A DNA stretch of 64,000 nt, taken from Cladobotryum mycophilum. Lineage: Eukaryota > Ascomycota > Sordariomycetes > Hypocreales > Hypocreaceae. The number at the start of each line of letters is the position of its first letter. The first letter of the stretch is position 1. The translations under genes and the position numbers were made by a program. Shown here in pieces: positions 50,123 through 61,427 of the stretch. Location: assembly GCA_036429605.1 (NCBI GenBank), contig CM071589.1:992001-1056000 (forward strand). Direction: 5' to 3'. The notes beneath the pieces were generated by a model that was not told the DNA's origin, ran no database searches, and saw only the letters and a program-made list of their open reading frames with translations.

Positions 50123-51036
50123 ACCTTTACAATTATGGTGCGGGTCCTTTGCTTAGGTCTGGGTTTTAGGCAAAGACCCATTTTTAGTAATACCTGTGTA
50201 GCTTATTAGCTAGGCTGTTTCCCTTAGGGTTGGTGTCTTGTAGATAAGGCGTAAAGCTTGTATTTTTCTAGAAGGGTTTAATCTGTAATATTACCCCTTT
50301 CTTTTTTGCTACGACTCTATAAATAATCAGTGCTATCGCCTAGGTTTATTCCTATAAAAGCCAATTTAATGTTCATTCAATCTAGAATAAACCTATTTCT
50401 TATATAATTCCTCTCTTAGATCTATGCTCTTGCTTTTTTTCTATGTCTTTTTTATTCGGGTCTTATATATTTACTTAAAGGACTGTTTATAGTCTTAATT
50501 AGGCTATACTTTTTAATAAATCGGTCCAGGGCTTTAATATCTTAAAGTGCTTAAACCGGTTCTTATATTAGCTTTTTATAGCTAGTTTAATATACAAGAG
50601 CCTTTTATATTAAACTATAATCTTATTTTTTTATTCTTATATATAATATTTCTTTTACTTTTTATTCTTTTTCTTTTTTAATTAGTATTACTAGAGATTA
50701 AAAGTTATTTTACTTTTAGTCTAGTAAAAGATCCTTTAATGCTTTTTTTAGTAAATTAACGTAGAATTATAGGTAAATACCCGTAGGTACATTTAATTCT
50801 ATTATATGGGATTTTATAATCTTTATGATTATGTATTTAAGATATAAGACATTTAACTTTTTAAAAGATTAGAGTAATTTATAATTACTTAAGTAAAACT
50901 AGATCTTATTGCTTATTTTATATTTTTCTATTAGTTTTTATTGCTTATTTACTGTGTTTTTATAGTATTACTATATTAATGTTAAAAAGGCTTAAATAAA
51001 TATAATAATATTTTATATCTTGTATAGTACTTTTTT

Positions 51037-51118
51037 ACCCGCATGGCAGAGTGGTTAACTGCCTGGGACTATCCGATTGGTCACTGGAAGTCATAGGTTC
51101 GAATCCTGCTACAAGTAA
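51037..51118 (+). pseudogene. Decayed tRNA-like sequence (head of repeat B)
   Basis: A box TGGCAGAGTGGTTAAC and B box GGTTCGAATCC have tRNA spacing. The 5' acceptor strand ACCCGCA should pair with TGCGGGT; the present 3' strand TACAAGT differs only by three G-to-A changes, as RIP would cause. The anticodon arm is not clear, so I assign no amino acid. It heads inverted repeat B. Confidence 0.6.
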
Positions 51119-51615
51119 CTTTTCTTAGGCTGGTTCCCCTAAAACAAAAAACCAAATGCCTACCCCGCCCTAAAACAAAGAAAAAATTTAGGCTATTATT
51201 ATAGTATTATTGTAATAGCTTCCTTAGTCAATAATAAAAGCACTAGGTACAAGATATAATTCTATAACACCTAGCCCCTAGCTTAAACCCAGGCTATACT
51301 CACCATAATAATACAATAGGCTCTAAAACTGGTTTTTAGAATAATAAGTAAACCGATCTAGAGTCATAGGATAATAAGTATAAATACTAGATCACCATAC
51401 AAAGCTATATCAAAAAGAAATTAAAACAAAAGAGGAATAAGTATATAGTAAGCCTAAAAATTCTAATAGAAATTAGCCCTTATATAATAAGGTTTTTTTC
51501 CTAAGTAGGGTTTTTTTTATATAATTAAATAACCTATATAAGACTTTAAAATAAAAAAAAGACTAAGGTATTATAAATATATATTTATTATAAATAGCTA
51601 GTTAATATAATAAAT
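51037..51615 (+). repeat. Inverted repeat B with tRNA-like head (left copy)
   Basis: About 575 bp that recur inverted at 58825-59394. Landmarks in both copies: the tRNA-like head, AACTTTTCTTAGG, AAAAAATTTAGGCTATTAT, ACCTAGCCCCTAGCTTAAAC and AATTCTAATAGAA. Similarity ends at about 51615. It could be a tRNA-derived SINE-like unit or an LTR of elements inserted in opposite orientation. Confidence 0.7.
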
Positions 51616-52847
51616 ATATATATATTAATAAACTAGTTTTATTAAAAACTAAAAAAAATATTAAAAATAAACTTTTTAAAAAGGATTTATTAAATACTTT
51701 TATAAAGTATATTAAAATAATTATTAAAATTAATAATTAATAATATATTTATTATAGATAAAGATAAAAAAATAAAACTTATTAAAAACCCAAAAATAAT
51801 AATAGTAAATTAGATTAAATAGACCTTAATATAATCTAAAAAAGAAAAAAGTAAAATATTATAACTATAATAAAACAAAATATTTCTTTAAAAACTATAA
51901 ATCCCTTGAAAAAAATAACAAAAAAAGTATATAAAAATTAACCACTAAGCTAAAAAAGAAATAAACTAATACTATTATTAAATAATAATTAATTATAGAC
52001 TATACCTTAATAAACTAAATAATATATTTTAAAAATAAATATTTAATTTATTAAAGTTTAAAAAATAATATAAACTAATACTTAAAGTCTTCTTAATAAA
52101 TTAATATACTTAAATAAAAATATAATAAAATTTATTAATCAAACTTATTAAAAGAAACTTAATAATATTATTTAATATATATAAACTAATTACTAATACA
52201 AATACAATACTTTATAAAAATAATTATTAATTAGGAAACCTTTATTAGTAATATTAATAGCTTGTTTACTTAAAAAAAACATATAAAAAAAGTCTTAAAA
52301 TACTAAAATAATCTATAATATAATAAATATTTATAAGCTAATTATTAAAATATATACTATTAAGATTATATTAAACTTATATATAAAAAATATTAAAAAG
52401 TTAAATTTATAAATTAGTACTAATAAATATTTAAACTAATAACAATTATATAAGAATACCCTATTATAAAGATTATTTAGGAATTATTTAAATAAGGCTT
52501 TAACTTTTAAATTTATAAAAAAAACCTAAAAAATCAATAAAAATAGTATAAGCTATAAAATATACTAAACATTAAAAATAATACAATAACTTATAGAATC
52601 TATAACCTAAAAGTAAAAAACAAAATTAGTTATTTATAAAAAAACTATAGAATAATTATTAAATAAAATCTTTTAATTTTATAAATAAAAATTATTATAA
52701 ATAATTTTATTTAATAGTAAAACTATAAATTAAAAGATATTATTTTATTATATTAGTAAATAATAAAATAATAAATAATTATATATTTTCTAAAGCTATA
52801 AATTATTTATAATTATTCTAGAAAAAGAAACTAAAATATAAGTTATA
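51616..52847. other. Very A/T-rich stretch left of the nested transposons
   Basis: No readable gene. It could be the gag side of the Gypsy relic whose reverse transcriptase lies at 57170-57810, but I see no motif that proves it. Confidence 0.4.
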
Positions 52848-54034
52848 ACGTAATCCATAAGCGAGTGGTACACACAAGCGAGTGGTGCACCTTACCTAGT
52901 ATACTATTTAAAAGAAAATAAAACCAACTCTTCGTAGCTTTTTTCTATACCCTTTTATTAAAAATATCTTAAATAATTATTATAATAGTATTAAATAAAG
53001 ATATACCTTTCTTATCTTTTAAAATCTTTTTACAGGTTTATATATTATAGCTAGTCTTACTGCACTTACTATAGCACGGAGCTTTCGTACAAACAGACCC
53101 TTTTTACCATCTCTTTTACTCTAGTTACTTATTTATATCCCTTTAATCTAATTGATTTATTTTTTCTTAAATAGTAAATATGCCTTTAAGTCATATACAA
53201 GTTTTTTTTACTTTACGACACTTACTTAATGTTTTATTTATTACATAAAGTTTAAAGACCTCTTTACGTAAAAATACCATTTAATATATAATTACTATTA
53301 TTTCTTTTATAAATTAATTAATTATATTTAATATTAAAGTTAAAGAACTATCTTAATAAACAGTAATATAATTTTTTATATACTTTAACTATAAATTAGT
53401 CTTATATATGTTTTTTAGTATTTTTAAGACCTAAGGTTATATAGGCTTAGGTAGTATTTTTAAAGGTATTAATATTTATAATTCTATATTAAATATTAAA
53501 AGAACCTTCTATAAATTAAATAATAATAGACTAGCTTTTAAAAAACCTTCTATAATATTCTTTTTATTAATTATAGTAAAAAATATTATATAAAAAATAT
53601 AAAAAAAGTTAATCTTATTAATATATATAATATATATATACATTAACTTCTTAATTTACTAATTATATATTTACTTTAATAGCCTAAAATAACTAATATC
53701 TAATAGTTAAAGGATATATAAGAAATATAAAAGTATATAGACTATAATAATCTTATATTTTTTATAATAGAGCTTAAATGCTATTAAGTAATGGTTTTTA
53801 TAGTTATTAAGAATAAGTATTTAATAGATTTTTTTATACGAGAAGCTATATAATAATTAAAATATTTAATCTAATCTAAGCTAATCTTATTAATAGTTTA
53901 ACTATTTTTTATTATTATAATATATTAATCTATTAAAAGATTATACTTTTAATACTAATTCTTAAAATAATATTATATAATAAGAATAATAAATAATAAT
54001 ATTACTTAATCTATTATATTAATACTTTAGATTA
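52848..54034 (-). mobile_element. RIP-decayed pogo element, left part
   Basis: Starts with ACGTAATCCATAAGCGAG after a TA at 52846-52847. It matches, base for base apart from C-to-T and G-to-A changes, the first 1.2 kb of the intact element at 54035-55918. It stops at a TA where the intact copy has inserted. The rest of this old copy resumes at 55921. The minus-strand transposase is full of stops. Confidence 0.9.
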
Positions 54035-54079
54035 ACGTAATCCATAAGCGAGTGGTACACACAAGCGAGTGGTGCACCC
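54035..54079 (+). repeat. Left terminal inverted repeat of the intact pogo element
   Basis: 45 bp beginning ACGTAATCCATAAGCGAG; pairs with 55874-55918 with a single mismatch. Confidence 0.95.
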
Positions 54080-54343
54080 CACCTAGTACACCATTTAGAA
54101 GAAAATAAAACCAACTCTTCGTAGCTTTTTTCTACGCCCTTCTATTAAAAATATATTAAATAATTATTATAATAGTATTAGATAAAGATGTACCTTTCTT
54201 ACCTTCTTAAATTTCTTTACAGGTTCGTATATTATGGCCAGTCTTGCTGCACTTGCTACAGCGCGGAGCTTTCGTACGAGCAGACCCTCCTTGCCGTCTC
54301 TCTTGCTCTAGTTGCTCATTTATATCCCTTTGATCCAATTGAT

Positions 54344-55819
54344 CTATTCCTTCTTGAATAGTAAATGTGCCTCCAAGTCGTATGCGAGTTTTTTTGCTCT
54401 GCGGCGCTTGCTTAATGCCTCATTTGCTGCACGAAGTTCAGAGACCTCTTCGCGTAAAAATGCCACTTGATGCATAATTGCCGTTGCTCCCTTTGTAAAT
54501 TGGTCAATCGCATTTAACATTGAAGTTGGAGAGCTATCTTGATGAGCGGCAATACAATTCTTTATATGCTCTGACTGTGAGTTAGCCTCGTGTGCGTTTT
54601 TTGGTGTTTTTGAGACCCAAGGCTGTACGGGCTTAGGCAGCGTTTTTGGAGGTGTTAATGTTCGTAATTCTATATCAAGCATCGAAAGAACCCTCTGTGG
54701 ATTAAATGGTAATAGACCAGCTCCTGAAAAACCTCCTGTAATATTCTTCTCGTTGATTGTAGCAAAGAATGTCGTATGAAAAGCACAGAGGAAGTCAACC
54801 TTGCTGATGTGCGTAATATGCATACGCATTAACTTCTCAATTTGCCGACCGTATGCCTGCTTCAATGGCCCAAAACAACCAACATCCAATGGCTGAAGGA
54901 TATGCGAGGAATGCGGAGGCATACAGACTGTAATAATCTTATGCTCCTTGCAATAGAGCTCAAATGCCGTTGAGTGGTGGCTCTCGTGGCCATCAAGGAT
55001 AAGCATTCGATAGATCCCTTTTGTACGAGAAGCTGTATGACGATCAAAATGCTTAATCCAATCTAAGCCAACCTCATTGGTAGTCCAGCCATTCTCTGTT
55101 GTTGCAATACGCCAATCTGCTGGAAGATTACACTCTCGATACCAATTCTCAAGATGGTATTGTGCAGCAAGGATAATGAGTGGTGGTATTGCCCAGCCCA
55201 TTGCATTGACGCCTTGGATTACAGTTGCCCACTCCCGATTGCCAGGCTGGGATAATTTCGTCTTTTTAAGGCCTTCTGAAGTCGTAACCACCATGCCTGG
55301 AAAGATAATACCCATCATGAAGCCAGTCTCATCAAAGTTATAGAGATCATCATCAAGGACCCCATATTTGGCCTTTATATTCCGTACAAGTGCAAACCAA
55401 TTGCTTATAAGCTTTGGATCTTCACATTGAGCTCTTTGATAGTCGTATTTGCGAGCCCAGCGTGTACGGAGCTTTGGCTGGCGTTTAACGAAGTTTGATG
55501 CCCAGTTTTTGCCAACTGGTGGCGCGTCGCGTACGCGCAGTAGATGATTGGCCATTTCTTCAACACCACGCAATCTAGGAGGAAATGATCTTGCAGATAG
55601 ATCAATTATATGCTCAACTATAGCCTCTTCTTCTGATTTTGTAAGATTCATTGAATTGGCTCTTGTATCGCATCTTGATGGTGTACCAGCGCGACGCCGA
55701 CTAAGAGTCATACAACTAACATTGTAGATTTTTGCTACAGCTCTAAGACTTAAATTTGGGTCTTTTTGAAGAGATTGAAGGGCAAGAGAGATCCTATTCT
55801 CATTTGAAAGTGTTGCCAT
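54344..55819 (-). CDS. Pogo/Fot1-type transposase (Tc1/mariner superfamily)
   Basis: Cut-and-paste transposase, 491 aa, one exon filling most of the element. Residues about 10-45 form a Psq-type helix-turn-helix (LSLRAVAKIYNVSCMTLSRR). About 60-125 is the CENP-B-like second HTH (FPPRLRGVEEMANHLL, GKNWASNFVKR). The DDE_1 catalytic domain follows with the triad Asp163 (NFDETGF), Asp276 (LILDGHESHHS) and Asp312 (LQPLDVGCFGPLK), the D-D-D form of the pogo group. The C-terminal part has a short coiled coil (LREEVSELRAANEALSKRRR), perhaps for dimers. All signatures are intact, so the enzyme may be active. The start is 30-40 bp from the right terminal repeat region. Confidence 0.95.
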   Translation of the reverse strand: MATLSNENRISLALQSLQKDPNLSLRAVAKIYNVSCMTLSRRRAGTPSRCDTRANSMNLTKSEEEAIVEHIIDLSARSFPPRLRGVEEMANHLLRVRDAPPVGKNWASNFVKRQPKLRTRWARKYDYQRAQCEDPKLISNWFALVRNIKAKYGVLDDDLYNFDETGFMMGIIFPGMVVTTSEGLKKTKLSQPGNREWATVIQGVNAMGWAIPPLIILAAQYHLENWYRECNLPADWRIATTENGWTTNEVGLDWIKHFDRHTASRTKGIYRMLILDGHESHHSTAFELYCKEHKIITVCMPPHSSHILQPLDVGCFGPLKQAYGRQIEKLMRMHITHISKVDFLCAFHTTFFATINEKNITGGFSGAGLLPFNPQRVLSMLDIELRTLTPPKTLPKPVQPWVSKTPKNAHEANSQSEHIKNCIAAHQDSSPTSMLNAIDQFTKGATAIMHQVAFLREEVSELRAANEALSKRRRAKKLAYDLEAHLLFKKE

Positions 55820-55873
55820 AATAGATGGTAGAGGAATTTAATGTATAGTGATAGAGGTAGATATGGCTATTAA

Positions 55874-55918
55874 GGGTGTACCACTCGCTTGTGTGTACCA
55901 CTCGCTTATGGATTACGT
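55874..55918 (-). repeat. Right terminal inverted repeat of the intact pogo element
   Basis: Reverse complement of 54035-54079 with one mismatch, ending GGATTACGT before the TA duplication. Confidence 0.95.
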
Positions 55919-55920
55919 TA

Positions 55921-56616
55921 TAGTTATTTACTTTTAATTACTAGGCTAAAATAATTTTATTTTTTTAAAACCTTTTAAAATTATAACTATTATACTTAAA
56001 AAGATAATATTTATTATAAAACTAATCTTATTAAAGTTATAAAGATTATTATTAAAGATTTTATATTTAGCCTTTATATTTTATATAAATATAAACTAAT
56101 TGTTAATAAGCTTTATATCTTTATATTAAGCTTTTTAATAGTTATATTTATAAGCCTAGTATATATAAAGCTTTAGCTAGCGTTTAATAAAGTTTAATAC
56201 CTAATTTCTATTAATTAATAGTATATTACATATATATAATAAATAATTAGTTATTTTTTTAATATTATATAATTTAAAAAAAATAATCTTATAAATAAAT
56301 CAATTATATACTTAACTATAGTCTCTTTTTTTAATTTTATAAGATTTATTAAATTAGCTTTTATATTATATTTTAATAGTATACTAGTATAATATTAACT
56401 TAAAGTTATATAACTAATATTATAGATCTTTACTATAGCTCTAAGACTTAAATTTAAGTCTTTTTAAAGAAATAAAAGGATAAGAGAAATCCTATTCTTA
56501 TTTAAAAATATTACTATAATAGATAGTAAAGGAATTTAATGTATAGTAATAAAGGTAGATATGGCTATTAAGGGTGTACCACTCGCTTATATGGCACAAT
56601 CGCTTATGGATTACGT
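55921..56616 (-). mobile_element. RIP-decayed pogo element, right part
   Basis: Continues the copy interrupted at 54034. It aligns with the intact element from the point after its internal TA to the right terminal repeat and ends GGATTACGT at 56616, then TA. Left plus right parts total 1883 bp, against 1884 for the intact copy. Differences are transitions. Confidence 0.9.
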
Positions 56617-56618
56617 TA

Positions 56619-58824
56619 CTTATTTTATTATATTAAAAAAGAATTTTTTTTATAATAGAAAATAGATTAATATAAAAACTAATTATTCTTTTATTAAAAT
56701 CTAAGAATATAAAAAGTGTATTTTTTAGGATATTTTTAACTATAAGATAAGAATTTTTTTATTAATTAAAAAACTAATTAATTTTACTAAAATAAAAGTA
56801 AAAGTTTTAGTTAGAAATAAATATAAAATATAAGACTTTATAAAAACTTAATAATAAAATAGTAAACTTAAAAAAAAGAATCTCTAAATAAAATATTAAA
56901 AAGAAAATATAAAATACCTTACTTAATTAATTATTAAAAGAAATAAGATCTATACAAAAAAAAGATTAAGAATAAATAACTTATAAAACTATTATTCTTT
57001 TATAAAAAATATTTAAAAAATTTAATAAACTTTTAAAAAAAGAGTTATTCTTAAATAGAAAAAAGACTTTTATTAAAAAACTTAAAAATATTTTTAATAA
57101 ATATAAATACTATAAAAAACTATTTTAAAAAACCTTTAATATAGAATTACTAGAATATAATTAATAGGATTATAAGATTATTTCAAAAGATAAAATTAAT
57201 CTTATATTTTATAAAATCTATAATCTTAATAAAAAAAAACTTATCATACTTTAAGAATAGATTAATAAAATATTAATTAAAGGCTTTATTAGATTATTAA
57301 TATTAAAAGTAGGATACTCTATAATATTTATTCTAAAAATAAATAAAAGACTATAGTTAATTATAAATTATTAATAATTTAATAAAATTACATTTAAAAA
57401 CTATGTCTTATTACCTTTAATTATAAAATTATAAAATTATTTTTAAAATAAAAAATTATTTATTATATTTAATCTAAAAGAAGTATATAATTTTATTTAT
57501 ATAAAAAGAATAATAATAGCTTTTTATATTAAATTTAGATTATTTAAATATTTTATTATATTTTTTAAATTAATAAATACCCCTATAATATTCTAAAAGA
57601 TAATTAATAATATACTTAAAGAATACTTTAATATTTTTATAATAGTTTATTTTAATAATATTTTAATTTTTTTTTAAATATATTTAAAAAATATAAATAA
57701 TATATATATTAAATACTTATTAAACTATAAAAAATAAAACTTTTAATTAAACTAAAAAAATATAAATTTTATATTTAATAGATTTTTTTTAAATATATTA
57801 TTATTTTAAATAAAATATATATAAATCTTATTAAAATTAAAATAATATATTATTATTTTAAATAAAATATATATAAATCTTATTAAAATTAAAATAATAT
57901 AAAATTAGTTTAAATTAAATACTATTAAAAAATTTTAAAATTTTTTAGGTTTTATTAATTATTATTAATATTTTATAAAAAACTATAGTAAGATTATATA
58001 TTTATTTTATAAGTTAATTAAGAAAAATTAACTATTTAAGTAAATAAAAAAATATAATAGATTTTTAAATAAATTAAGGCTTTAATTATAAAAAATCTAA
58101 TATTTATAATGTTTAACTTAAAAAAAATAAAACTTAAAATAGACTTTTTTAATTTTAGATTAAAAGTTTAACTTAAATAATAAAATAAAAATAATAAACT
58201 ATAATTAATTATATTTTATTTATAAGTTTTATATAGTATTAAATTAAATTATTTTATTTATAATAAAAGACTTTTAGTAATTATTTTAACCTTTAAAAAA
58301 TAAAAATATTATCTTTTTAAAAGTAAGTATAGAGTTAAGGTTTATATAGATTATAATAATATCTTTTATTTTACTATAATTTAATAGCTTAATAAATAGT
58401 AAGTTAAATATATTAAATCTTTATTAGAATTTGATTATATTTTTATTTATTAAAAAGAATTAAAGAATAATAAAATTAATATTTTAAATAAATAAATAGA
58501 CTATAATTAAAATAAAATAATTAGAATAGAAAAAATCTTAAATATTATTTTAGAAAAATATTATATATAATATGTATTAAATGTTATATTTTAAATCAAG
58601 AATAATAATATTTAGATTTATTATATTTAAAAATATTATAAAATCTAAGAAAAAAGTAAATTTCTTAAAAGACTTATTATAAATAATAAAAACTTATAAT
58701 AATATAAAAATAAAGTTTAGATTCCTTTAAAACTTTAAAAAAATCTTATTAAAGAAATTTATTAATATTCTTTATATAAATATAAAAGAATATAAAAGAT
58801 ATTTAAGTATATATATTTTATTAT
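56619..58824 (+). mobile_element. RIP-decayed Ty3/Gypsy retrotransposon relic
   Basis: Translation of the plus strand between about 57170 and 57810, ignoring stops, follows Gypsy reverse transcriptase: IYNLNKKKL, IKGFIRLL, LPLIIKL, LKEVYNFIYIK and, at the active site, VYFNNILIFF in place of VYLDDILIFS (Asp codons changed by G-to-A). RNase H and integrase would lie to the right but are too decayed to define. No matching pair of direct LTRs was found. A tandem duplication of about 55 bp lies at 57790-57900. Confidence 0.75.
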
Positions 58825-59394
58825 ACTAACTAGCTATTTATAATAAATATATATCTATAATACCTTAATCTTTCTTTTATTTTAAAGTCTTATATAGATT
58901 ATTTAATTATATAAAAAAAACCTTACCTAAGAGAAAAACCTTATTATATAGAGGCTAACTTCTATTAGAATTTTTAAGCTTATTATATACCTATTCTTCT
59001 CTTATTTTAATTTCCTTTTAATATAGCTTTATATAGTAATCTAATACTTATACTTATTATCCTATAACTCTAAATCAGCTTACTTATTATTCTAAAAACT
59101 AGTTTTAAAGCCTACTGTATTATTATAATAAGTATAGCCTAGGTTTAAGCCAGGGGCTAGGCACTATAGAATTATACCCTATACCCAGTACCTCTATTAT
59201 CGATTAAAGAAGCCGTTGTAATAACACTACGATAATAGCCTAAATTTTTTCCTTGCCCTAAGGCAGGACAGACACTTGGTTTCTTTTCTTAGAGAAACTA
59301 ACCTAAGAAAAGTTATTTATAATAGGATTTAAACCTACAATTTTCGGTGACTAATCGGATAGTCCTAGGTAGTTAACCACTTTGTTATACGGGT
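58825..59394 (-). repeat. Inverted repeat B (right copy)
   Basis: Reverse-complement match to 51037-51615, more decayed. It lies directly after the Gypsy relic, with its tRNA-like head pointing outward (59314-59394). Confidence 0.7.
59314..59394 (-). pseudogene. Decayed tRNA-like sequence (head of right repeat B)
   Basis: Second copy of the tRNA-like head; A box TAACAAAGTGGTTAAC and B box GGTTTAAATCC are recognisable with further transitions. Confidence 0.5.
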
Positions 59395-59563
59395 AAGATA
59401 TTTAAGTAAATTAAATAAAACTTTAACTTTTATAAAATAAAATAATATATTTAAAAAATTGTTTTAATATATATTATATATAATTAAATAAAGGCTTTAA
59501 AGTATAAGCTATATAAGTAAATCTAATTATTATTAGTATTTTAAAAACTATAAAAAATAATTA

Positions 59564-61425
59564 ACATACTTTATCAGCGAGTGGCGTATATTAGCGAGTG
59601 GCACACTTTCCGCCCACAGCGCATATAACTTACCTTCTCATTAAATTCCTCCACAATTAACTATAGAATCCCTTCCAAATGAAGCCAGGATAATTATAGC
59701 CCTTTAAGCTCTTGAAAATAGCGAATCCCTTAGTATTCGAGCCATAGCCAAGATCTATAATATACTAGCTAGTACAATCCGCCATTATCGCGACGGTCGT
59801 ATAGCCAGACGCAATACTAGACCCAATTCAACAAATCTAACCGAATTAGAAGAAAAGGCTATTATTTAATATATAATTAAGCTCTTAATGTAATTATTTC
59901 CACCTAGATTACATAGTATTAAAGAAATAACTAACTAACTACTATATATACGCAACGCACCACTAGTTAAAAAGCTATAGACTCATAGATTCATCAAACG
60001 CTAACTAGAGCTATATATATATTATTCTCGTAAATATAATTATTAAAGGGTTAAATATAAAGATCCAAGATTAATAAATAATTAATTTACTCTTATATAG
60101 AATATTAAGGCTAAGTATAATATCCTAGATAAGAATAGTTATAACTTTGATAAGACTAGCTTTATAATAGGCCTAATCTTTGCAGGCATAGTAGTTACAA
60201 TATTAGATAGTCGTATAAAGGCTAAATTATCCTAGCCTAGCAATCAAGAATAAGTAACTATAATCTAAGACATTAATATATACAGTTAAACTATTCTACT
60301 ATTTATTATCCTAGCCGCCTAATATCACCTATCTTATTGGTATTAAGAATATAATCTTCCAGTAGATTGGATTATTACAATAATAGATAATAGCTAGACT
60401 ATTAATAAAATTAGCCTAGATTAGATTAAGCATTTTAATTATCACACAGTATCTCATATAAAAGGCATATATCGGCTACTTATCCTTAATGGCCATAAAA
60501 GCCACCACTCTATGGAATTTAAGCTCTACTATTAACAGTATAAGATTATTATAATCTATATGCCTGCTTATTCCTCTTATATCCTTCAGTTACTTAATAT
60601 TAACTATTTTAGACTACTTAAGTAAGTGTACAGCCGGTAAATTAAGACCCTGATGCATATGTATATTATATATATTAATAAGCTCGAATTCCTCTATGCC
60701 TTTTATATAGCTTTCTTTTCTTTAATAACAGAGAAAAATATATAAGGAGGCTTTGCAGGAACTGGCCTTATGCCATTTGACCCGCAGAGAGTTCTCTTAA
60801 AGCTTTATATCCAGCTATGAACGCCAATACCTTCAGTAACCTTGCCTGAGATTAGACAGCCTTGGGTCTCGAAGACACCGTAGACTGCGTACGAGGCTGG
60901 CTTGCAATTAGAGTATATAAAATCTCGTATCTCTGCTCATTAAAATAGCTCTCTTACATTAATGCTAGCTACTGTGGATCAGTTTGCGAAGGGAGTAATG
61001 GCTATGATACATTAGGTGGCTCTTCTATATAAAGAAGTCTTATCACTTTGTACAGTAAATAAGGCATTAAGTAAGCGCCGAAGAGCAAAAAAAACGTATG
61101 TGCGGCTTAAAGGCTCTCTTACTATTTAAGATACGCAAGATCTAATAGATTAGAAGGATCTAGATAAGTAAATAAAGAAGAAAGATCGTTAAAGTAATAG
61201 TCGACGAGGGTTAGGCCGGACGAATACTTTGCGCTATAGTAATTACAGTAAACCTAGGCATAATATACGAACTTATAAGAAAGCTGTAGAAATATCTAAC
61301 TTATTAGATTCTAGTAGTATTTTAGTTACTATTTAATATTTTATAGTATAATTAAGCAGTTTATACAGGTTATAGGTAAAAAGTACGCCACTCGCTGATA
61401 TGCGCCACTCGCTGATAAAGTACGT
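59564..61425 (+). mobile_element. Second pogo-like family, RIP-decayed copy
   Basis: 1862 bp bounded by TA (59562-59563 and 61426-61427). Terminal repeats 59564-59608 and 61381-61425 share ACGTACTTTATCAGCGAGTGG, with one RIP-like change on the left, and again hold two GCGAGTGG copies each. The plus strand encodes a ruined transposase: SLSIRAIAKIYN (HTH) and FDKTSFIIGLIFAGIVVT match the intact pogo protein's LSLRAVAKIYN and FDETGFMMGIIFPGMVVT. Stops such as TAA replace CAA codons. It is a different family from the intact one. Confidence 0.88.
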
Positions 61426-61427
61426 TA

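Larger units (their letters stand above)
54035..55918 (-). mobile_element. Intact pogo/Fot1-type DNA transposon
   Basis: 1884 bp with 45-bp terminal inverted repeats (54035-54079 and 55874-55918, one mismatch) and a TA target duplication (54033-54034, 55919-55920). Each terminal repeat has two copies of GCGAGTGG, likely transposase sites. It carries one complete transposase gene. Base composition is normal, so it arrived after its host sequence was decayed. Confidence 0.95.

Noticed and set aside
51037..51118. Functional tRNA gene
   Set aside because: The acceptor stem is disrupted by G-to-A changes and the anticodon arm does not fold cleanly, so it is called a decayed tRNA-like head.
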